From a candidate division Zixibacteria bacterium RBG_16_43_9 (GTDB taxonomy: Bacteria > Zixibacteria > MSB-5A5 > RBG-16-43-9), in the NCBI GenBank assembly GCA_001775355.1, contig MEWM01000131.1:2149-8865 (forward strand): a stretch of 6,717 nucleotides of DNA. The letters are read 5' to 3'. Made by a program: the position numbers and the translations under genes. The notes under the pieces are model-generated. The model did no database searches and was not told the origin of the DNA. It saw nothing but the letters and a program-made list of their open reading frames with translations. Below, piece by piece: positions 1 through 3,693 of the stretch (within the stretch, counting starts at the first letter, position 1; every line of letters begins with the position of its first letter).

Positions 1-544
1 GGTCAACCAGATAGAACTTGGTGAAGAAGATAATAACCCCAGCCACAATGACTCCGATTGAGGAGAGCGCGTCTCCTAAGATGTGCAGAAAAGCACCCCT
101 GACATTGAGATTCCCCTGGCTGGATTTTCTCAGGATTGACATCCCGATGACATTCACCACCAGCCCGATAATTGCCACAGAGAGCATCAAGGGAGCATTT
201 ATATGCGCGGGAGTCAAAAATCGTCTGTAAGCTTCATAGAAAATATATCCGGAGATGACAATCAGGGTTAACCCGTTCAAGAGGGAGACTAAAATCTCGG
301 TTCTGTGAAAACCATAAGTCCTTTTAGCATCAGCAGGTCTTTTGGAAAGCCGCAGGGCAAAATAGCTCAATCCTAAAGCTAAAGTATCAGTCAGCATATG
401 CCCGGCATCCCCTATTAAGGACAAACTGCCGGACAGGATTCCTCCCGCGAACTCCACCAAGGTCATCAGAGCAGTCAAAAGCAAAGGGATGAACAAAACC
501 CCCGGCTCAGGTCTGGAATTGTGGTTATGTTTGTGCTCAGCCAT
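1..544 (-). CDS. Cation diffusion facilitator (CzcD/ZitB-like Zn2+/metal exporter), 3' part missing
   Basis: Partial gene: 181 residues from an ATG at 544 to the left window edge, with no stop. Known role of the family: inner-membrane antiporters that export Zn2+ (also Cd2+, Co2+) in exchange for protons. Seen: a short His-bearing N-terminus (H4, H6, H8), then five hydrophobic stretches at about residues 16-37, 39-63, 84-102, 118-138 and 151-175. TM2 carries GDAGHMLTD (H49, D53) and TM5 carries HILGD (H154, D158), the paired HxxxD metal site typical of zinc-type CDF proteins. The loop RTYGFHRTEILVSLLNG (75-91) is a family hallmark. TM6 and the cytoplasmic C-terminal domain would lie outside the window. 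The start fits the family, but no Shine-Dalgarno sequence is visible; a hairpin repeat ends 9 bases upstream of the ATG. Metal specificity is inferred from the HxxxD pair only. Confidence 0.93.
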   Translation of the reverse strand, partial: MAEHKHNHNSRPEPGVLFIPLLLTALMTLVEFAGGILSGSLSLIGDAGHMLTDTLALGLSYFALRLSKRPADAKRTYGFHRTEILVSLLNGLTLIVISGYIFYEAYRRFLTPAHINAPLMLSVAIIGLVVNVIGMSILRKSSQGNLNVRGAFLHILGDALSSIGVIVAGVIIFFTKFYLVD

Positions 545-553
545 AGATTTTTT

Positions 554-610
554 GTAGGGGAGGGGCTTGTCCCCTCCCGCTTTTCGGGAGCCCACACGGG
601 GCTCCCCTAC
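554..610. repeat. Inverted pair of REP-like GTAG-hairpin units
   Basis: Two units face each other. On the plus strand, 554-578 reads GTAG, then stem GGGAGGGG, loop CTTGT, stem CCCCTCCC. On the minus strand, 610-586 reads GTAG, stem GGGAGCCC, loop CGTGT, stem GGGCTCCC. Both have the same 4+8+5+8 layout although the stems differ. The outer ends GTAGGGGAG/CTCCCCTAC are also complementary. A GTAG tetranucleotide at the foot of a hairpin, and inverted pairing of units, are hallmarks of REP/BIME elements mobilised by RAYT (TnpA-REP) transposases; relating this element to them is inference. It lies just upstream of the CDF start codon. Confidence 0.8.
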
Positions 611-617
611 ATTTACC

Positions 618-697
618 TCACAGCTGATTATAATGATTAAGCTGATTTAAATTCTCTCGAATGAATCTGTTATAAACATCTGATTAATCAGCTGTGA
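618..697. repeat. Palindromic repeat with 13-bp ends TCACAGCTGATTA (copy 1)
   Basis: Perfect 13-bp inverted repeats TCACAGCTGATTA (618-630) and its complement (685-697) enclose an AT-rich, loosely palindromic core. The first 28 bases of the element region (616-643) recur unchanged at 1689-1716, in the same orientation. It lies 7 bases beyond the stop codon of the purine nucleoside phosphorylase gene. There is no T-tract after the stem on the minus strand, so it does not look like a standard intrinsic terminator. Confidence 0.75.
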
Positions 698-704
698 ATG
701 TTTC

Positions 705-1541
705 TTACATCTTTAACTCCTCCACCACCTTAACAATAATCTTTTTTAAATTTGGCTCTGCCTTATTGGCTGTGGCGATTATCTCCTCTAAATTGGTCGG
801 CTTCAAAGCATCCGGAAGACCCATATCCGTTACGATTGAAAAACCCAAAACCTTCATCCCCTGATGCTTTGCCACAATCGTCTCAGGCACAGTTGACATC
901 CCGACCACATCTGCTCCGGTCCATCTTAAAAACCGATATTCAGCCGCAGTTTCTAAATTTGGTCCTGCAACTGCCACATATACGCCTTTCTGAAGTTTTA
1001 TGCCTAATTCCAGGGCACACTTCTCTGCCAGGGCTATTAATTCTTTATCATAACAGTTATACATATCCGGGAACCTTGGTCCCAAAGACTCATCATTCGG
1101 TCCGATCAAAGGGTTATTCCCCAAAAGATTGATATGGTCAGAGATCACCATCACATCTCCTGCCCGGTATTGAGGATTTAAACCACCGCAAGCATTTGAT
1201 ACGATCAAAAGGTTGATCTCTAAAGCTTTCATCACCCGTAGGGGAAAGGTTATCTGCTGCATAGTGTAACCTTCATAATAATGGAACCTTCCCTGCATAG
1301 CTAAAACCTTTTTGTCGGAAATCTTCCCGAATAATAACCTCCCTGCGTGGCTTTCCACAGTTGAGACCGGGAAATGAGGAATCTCCCGGTAGTCTATACG
1401 GGTTTCCACCTTGATCCCTTCAGCCAAGGAACCAAGGCCGGTGCCCAAAATTATCCCTATCTGAGGTTTGGAGTCAATTTTCTTCTGGATAAAGTCTTTT
1501 GCCTTAGTGATTTTTTCTTTTAAGTTTTCCATTCTTTGCAT
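705..1541 (-). CDS. punA: Purine-nucleoside phosphorylase, trimeric (PNP-I/PunA) type
   Basis: A full-length member (278 residues; the family is usually about 270-290) of the PNP/MTAP phosphorylases, EC 2.4.2.1. These split purine (deoxy)nucleosides with phosphate into base and (deoxy)ribose-1-phosphate for purine salvage in the cytoplasm. Seen: phosphate-binding loop ILGTGLG (31-37), HAGR (65-68), QGRFHYYEGY (83-92, including the active-site His87), SNACGGL (115-121), AGPNLET with Glu197 (equivalent to human Glu201) and GMSTVPE (214-220). The human base-contacting residue Asn243 is Asp239 here (VTDMG), and the loop Ser33 is Thr34. The overall pattern is PNP rather than MTA phosphorylase, but 6-amino purines might also be used. 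The start is uncertain: the first ATG (1541) has no Shine-Dalgarno sequence, while the ATG at 1532 (three residues shorter) has a weak GGATG upstream. The TAA stop is at 705-707. Repeats lie on both sides. Confidence 0.95.
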   Translation of the reverse strand: MQRMENLKEKITKAKDFIQKKIDSKPQIGIILGTGLGSLAEGIKVETRIDYREIPHFPVSTVESHAGRLLFGKISDKKVLAMQGRFHYYEGYTMQQITFPLRVMKALEINLLIVSNACGGLNPQYRAGDVMVISDHINLLGNNPLIGPNDESLGPRFPDMYNCYDKELIALAEKCALELGIKLQKGVYVAVAGPNLETAAEYRFLRWTGADVVGMSTVPETIVAKHQGMKVLGFSIVTDMGLPDALKPTNLEEIIATANKAEPNLKKIIVKVVEELKM

Positions 1542-1596
1542 CCGCTTTAAAAGATTTAATTTCTTTTTTGACTATGGTTCGTTGCTTTTCTATCCT

Positions 1597-1635
1597 TCCC
1601 TCCCTTGAAGGGAGGGACAAAGGGAGGGTGAAATG
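1597..1635. repeat. Hairpin repeat TCCCTCCCTT/AAGGGAGGGA with GGGAGGGTGA tail
   Basis: A near-perfect 10-bp palindrome (1597-1606 and 1608-1617, one central base) is followed by a second AGGGAGGGTGA stretch. It is low-complexity and noncoding. Together with the next two elements it fills the gap between divIVA and the phosphorylase gene. There is no T-tract on either strand, so a terminator is not supported. I recognise the general form as a recurrent intergenic repeat in bacterial assemblies, but I cannot name the family. Confidence 0.6.
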
Positions 1636-1641
1636 ACTTTT

Positions 1642-1679
1642 CCCCCTCACCCTAACCCTCTCCCACAAGGGGAGAGGGA
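1642..1679. repeat. CCCTCACCCTAA + CCCTCTCCC hairpin repeat (copy 1)
   Basis: A conserved CCCTCACCCTAA lead is followed by stem CCCTCTCCC (1656-1664), a short loop, and GGGAGAGGG (1670-1678). A second, diverged copy lies at 3403-3435 in the opposite orientation. Out of context the unit yields an open reading frame with repetitive peptides such as PLPLWERVRVRG, which is a by-product of the repeat and not a gene. Confidence 0.65.
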
Positions 1680-1690
1680 AAACTAATTCC

Positions 1691-1797
1691 TCACAGCTGA
1701 TTATAATGATTAAGCTAATCAAATTTCGTCCAATAAAATTCGCTATAGGTATCTGCCTAATCCGCTCAATCAGCCTCAAGGTCAAATTCGACTGTGA
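1691..1797. repeat. TCACAG...CTGTGA repeat (copy 2)
   Basis: The left end is the same TCACAGCTGATTATAATGAT stretch as the copy at 618-697. The remainder (AAT-rich, with ATCTGCCTAATCCGC) is recognisably related but diverged. The right end CTGTGA (1792-1797) complements the first six bases. It sits between the divIVA stop codon and the phosphorylase gene, so copies 1 and 2 bracket that gene as direct repeats. Confidence 0.65.
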
Positions 1798-1814
1798 TTT
1801 CCTCCATTTTTAGC

Positions 1815-2357
1815 TTATAATTCCTTTTTTTCTTTCTTTTCAAACTCGTTTAGTACCTTTTGCATCTCCTCGTCTGTTAGGTCTTTCTTTTTTTCAAAGC
1901 GGGAGCCTCCTTCGCTCTCCAGATTCTCCAGGAGATTCTTGTGCAGGTCCAGCATAGACTTGAATTTCAGAACATAGGCATCTTTTAGATTTTTCAACTC
2001 ATAGATTTCCTTTTTGAACTCAGAGATCTTCAAACTCGATTCCTCTAAAAGCTTCTGGCTTTTAAGTTGTGCCTCCCGGAGCAAAAGCTCAGCTTCCTTT
2101 TCCGCGTTTTTCTTAAGCTCTTCTGCAGTTTTCTGGGTAGTGAGGATGACATTCTGCAGGGTCTCTTCCATATTCTTGTACTCTGAAAGCTTATTTCCCA
2201 GAGAGGAAAGCTTCTCCTTTGAGAGATTGATTTCTTTGGTCCCCTCTTCAATTTCACCGGCTAAAATTTCCAGGAAATTGTCCACTTCGGTCGGGTCATA
2301 CCCTTTAAATTTCTTTTTGAACTTCTGATTTTTTACTTCCCAGGACGTTATCTTCAT
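1815..2357 (-). CDS. divIVA: DivIVA-domain coiled-coil protein
   Basis: 180 residues. Known role of the family: DivIVA proteins bind negatively curved membrane at poles and septa through a short N-terminal domain, and multimerise through coiled coils to position division or growth machinery. Seen: N-terminal signature MKITSWEVKNQKFKKKF then KGYDPTEVDNFLEIL (residues 1-32). Phe17 is kept, as is a basic residue at position 18 (Lys instead of the Arg18 of Bacillus subtilis); these two form the membrane-inserting tip. Residues about 33-175 are almost entirely charged or heptad-like (coiled coil), ending in a lysine/glutamate-rich tail. The start is well supported: GGGAGGTGA precedes the ATG with six bases between GGAGG and ATG, the best ribosome binding site in the window. 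It follows yggS by 148 bases, echoing the ylmE-to-divIVA cluster. In organisms without a classical Min role, such proteins have varied functions, so the exact job is open. Confidence 0.92.
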   Translation of the reverse strand: MKITSWEVKNQKFKKKFKGYDPTEVDNFLEILAGEIEEGTKEINLSKEKLSSLGNKLSEYKNMEETLQNVILTTQKTAEELKKNAEKEAELLLREAQLKSQKLLEESSLKISEFKKEIYELKNLKDAYVLKFKSMLDLHKNLLENLESEGGSRFEKKKDLTDEEMQKVLNEFEKKEKKEL

Positions 2358-2409
2358 TTTTCACCTCCCGGATTTAGTTTAACTGTCATTGCAGTCCTGC
2401 CAAAGATGG

Positions 2410-2500
2410 GTCATTCTGAGTCCGCCGAAGGCGAGACGAAGAATCTGCATGTAAATCAATAAGATTCTTCGGTCGTCCGTTCGGACTCCCTCAGAATGAC
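2410..2500. repeat. GTCATTCTGAG four-way-junction repeat (copy 1)
   Basis: The outer stem is GTCATTCTGAG (2410-2420) with CTCAGAATGAC (2490-2500); the inner stem is GAAGAATCT (2438-2446) with AGATTCTTC (2462-2470). Between them each arm has its own small hairpin: CGCC-GAA-GGCG on the left (2423-2433) and GTCCG-TT-CGGAC on the right (2475-2486). The whole folds as a cruciform or tRNA-like junction with a 15-base apical loop. It begins 5 bases after the yggS stop codon and lies between yggS and divIVA. Other copies are at 6224-6320 and (rearranged) 3261-3334. Confidence 0.85.
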
Positions 2501-2505
2501 AAATT

Positions 2506-3195
2506 TTATCTTCTTGCACCAAAAATTGCAGTGCCTACCCTTATCATATTCGCCCCTTCCTCAATCGCCATTTCAAAATCCGAGCTCATACCCATAGAAA
2601 GATACTTCATCTCTACGTTTTCTTTTTTCAGGTTTTTGAGAAACTCAAATAAACTCCTCAACTTCACAAAACAGGGTCTGACCTTATCCATTTCATCAGT
2701 CAACAGACCCACAGTCATCAGACCCTTGATCTTTACGTTTCCTAATTCAGATATTTGCTCGACTAAGTTTGAGACCTCTTCCGACTTAACCCCGTATTTA
2801 GAGACTTCACCTGAAGTATTCACCTCAATTAGAACCTCAGCAAACCTTCCTTTCTCCTCAGCTCTTTTTGAAATCTCCTGTGCCAGATGCAGACTATCTA
2901 CGGATTGGATCAGATCAAAAAGCTCCAAAGTTTTTTTAACCTTATTGGTCTGCAGGTGCCCGACTAAATGTTTTTCGACATCTCTGGTAATAAATTTAAA
3001 CTTCTCTTCTGCCTCCTGAATCCTGTTTTCTCCTATAATTTTGATTCCGGCAGCAATTCCCTCTATTATCCTTTCCGGCTCGACATTTTTAGTAACCGCA
3101 ACTAAAATTATATCCTCTTTTTTGCGACCAGATATTAAAGCCGCCTTCTCAATCCTTTCCTCTAATCTTTTCAGATTCTCTGCTATTGTGTTCAT
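2506..3195 (-). CDS. yggS: YggS/PLPBP family pyridoxal phosphate homeostasis protein
   Basis: 229 residues, the normal length of the family. Known role: a cytoplasmic PLP-binding protein with an alanine-racemase-like barrel fold but no established catalytic activity; it buffers PLP and affects amino-acid and keto-acid balance. Seen: PLP lysine Lys36 in ILVAVTKN (30-37), IGENRIQEAEEKF (54-66), HLVGHLQTNKVK (76-87), IEVNTSGEVSKYG (123-135), GLMTVG (158-163), the phosphate-binding SMGMSSDFEMAI (200-211) and IRVGTAIFGAR (218-228). The ATG at 3195 was chosen because homology starts there. The same frame stays open to 3381, but that extension is read through repeat sequence. No Shine-Dalgarno sequence is visible. 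Downstream comes divIVA, as in the ylmE-divIVA cluster, but without sepF, ylmG or ylmH. Repeats of one family lie on both sides. Confidence 0.95.
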   Translation of the reverse strand: MNTIAENLKRLEERIEKAALISGRKKEDIILVAVTKNVEPERIIEGIAAGIKIIGENRIQEAEEKFKFITRDVEKHLVGHLQTNKVKKTLELFDLIQSVDSLHLAQEISKRAEEKGRFAEVLIEVNTSGEVSKYGVKSEEVSNLVEQISELGNVKIKGLMTVGLLTDEMDKVRPCFVKLRSLFEFLKNLKKENVEMKYLSMGMSSDFEMAIEEGANMIRVGTAIFGARR

Positions 3196-3210
3196 CAATT
3201 CAAAAATACA

Positions 3211-3238
3211 ATAATATATCGTTTTATGAAAAAAGCAA
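3211..3238 (-). promoter_or_regulatory. Possible promoter for yggS
   Basis: On the minus strand, TTGCTT (3238-3233) and TATTAT (3216-3211) are separated by 16 bases. TATTAT matches five of six positions of the sigma-70 -10 box; the -35 match is poor. Transcription from it would start only a few bases before the yggS ATG at 3195, giving a very short leader, which fits the missing Shine-Dalgarno sequence. The surrounding DNA is the only non-repeat, AT-rich part of this gap. The match is weak. Confidence 0.3.
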
Positions 3239-3260
3239 CTGAAAACGTAGGGGAAAAAAC

Positions 3261-3334
3261 AGATGCTTCGTCCTACGGACTCAGCATGACAATCCCTGCT
3301 GTCATTCTGAGTTCCCGTAGGGAACGAAGAATCT
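3261..3334. repeat. GTCATTCTGAG repeat, halves in inside-out order (copy 3)
   Basis: The right half comes first: AGATGCTTC (3261-3269), mini-hairpin TCC-TAC-GGA, CTCAGCATGAC (3280-3290). After a 10-base spacer comes the left half: GTCATTCTGAG (3301-3311), mini-hairpin TTCCC-GTA-GGGAA (3312-3324), GAAGAATCT (3326-3334). The two halves still pair with each other, but the ends that are outermost in the other copies are innermost here. Two bases differ from the other copies in the right half only. Confidence 0.8.
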
Positions 3335-3370
3335 AAACGGTAGCCCCATCTTGCCCTCAAGATGAGGCAG

Positions 3371-3395
3371 GGACAGGACAATGTCCTGTCCCTAC
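3371..3395 (-). repeat. REP-like GTAG-hairpin unit
   Basis: On the minus strand the unit reads GTAG, stem GGACAGGA, loop CATTG, stem TCCTGTCC: the same 4+8+5+8 layout as the units at 554-578, 586-610 and 3627-3651. The pairing extends outward and into the loop to make a near-perfect palindrome with one central base (3369-3393). A lone GTAGGGG at 3247-3253 on the plus strand could be the remnant of its inverted partner, split by the repeat inserted at 3261-3334; that is inference. Confidence 0.7.
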
Positions 3396-3402
3396 GAAAA
3401 AT

Positions 3403-3435
3403 CCCCTCTCCTCACAGGAGAGGGTCAGGGTGAGG
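3403..3435. repeat. CCCTCTCC hairpin repeat (copy 2, inverted)
   Basis: Stem CCCTCTCCT (3404-3412), loop CAC, stem AGGAGAGGG (3416-3424), followed by TCAGGGTGAGG. This is the reverse complement arrangement of the element at 1642-1679, with diverged loop and tail. No T-tract follows on either strand, so it is not an obvious terminator. Confidence 0.65.
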
Positions 3436-3515
3436 TCATTTGTGACCCTGTCCTACGGTGCCTACGGCAGACGTAGTCTCTGTTAATAGGAAAAGGGTCG
3501 CGCTACGAAATTAAT

Positions 3516-3602
3516 GTAGCGGAAATCTTTCCTGCGGATCCGCTTCAGGACAGGTTTCCATTAAAAACAATGGAAGGCTATCCGCCAGAGGCGGACCGCT
3601 AC
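3516..3602. repeat. Inverted pair of GTAGCGG/CCGCTAC elements
   Basis: The ends GTAGCGG (3516-3522) and CCGCTAC (3596-3602) are complementary. Inside are a GGAAA/TTTCC stem (3521-3525 and 3555-3559) holding a TCCTG/CAGGA hairpin, a TTCCATT/AATGGAA hairpin (3556-3575), and on the minus strand, close behind GTAG, the hairpin TCCGCC-TCT-GGCGGA. The outline is the REP-like pair seen at 554-610 and 6425-6492, but the stems are less regular. It lies downstream of the gyrA terminator. Confidence 0.65.
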
Positions 3603-3619
3603 AAGCTTGGCTCCATAAT

Positions 3620-3651
3620 AAAAAAACGTCCGAGATGAACTCGGACGCTAC
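3620..3651 (-). terminator. Rho-independent terminator of gyrA, built from a GTAG-hairpin unit
   Basis: On the minus strand: GTAG, then stem CGTCCGAG (3647-3640), loop TTCAT, stem CTCGGACG (3634-3627), directly followed by seven T (3626-3620). The stem begins 46 bases past the gyrA TAG stop. A GC-rich 8-bp stem with an immediate T-tract is a textbook intrinsic terminator for leftward transcription from gyrA. The GTAG at the stem foot and the 4+8+5+8 layout match the REP-like units of this window, suggesting that a repeat supplied the stem. Confidence 0.9.
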
Positions 3652-3693
3652 TTTTTCCCCGCCTTGTTGTTGTTTTTCCCTTGAACTTTTGAA

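Larger units (their letters stand above)
3196..3693. other. 498-bp gene-free repeat block between gyrA and yggS
   Basis: No credible gene is present. From left to right the block holds an AT-rich 50 bases with a possible yggS promoter, an inside-out GTCATTCTGAG repeat, a CATCTTG/CAAGATG hairpin (about 3341-3366), a REP-like unit (3371-3395), a CCCTCTCC hairpin repeat, a GGTCA-TTTG-TGACC mini-hairpin (3434-3447), a short GTAG...CTAC segment without a strong inner stem (3473-3506), a REP-like inverted pair (3516-3602) and the gyrA terminator. The right-hand 40 bases (3652-3693) are gyrA 3' untranslated sequence with nothing else visible. Confidence 0.8.

Noticed and set aside
1504..1785. Open frame of 93 codons on the minus strand between divIVA and the phosphorylase gene
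   Set aside because: Its sequence is read almost wholly through three repeat elements (LISLIIIISCE, PLPLWERVRVRG, LPLSLPSREG) and overlaps the start of the phosphorylase gene in another frame.
3196..3381. 62-residue N-terminal extension of YggS (in-frame ATG at 3381)
   Set aside because: The extension translates the inside-out repeat and AT-rich leader. Family homology and the usual length begin at the ATG at 3195.
3241..3651. CRISPR array
   Set aside because: The repeats belong to different families, are not regularly spaced and have no equal-length spacers. No cas gene is present.
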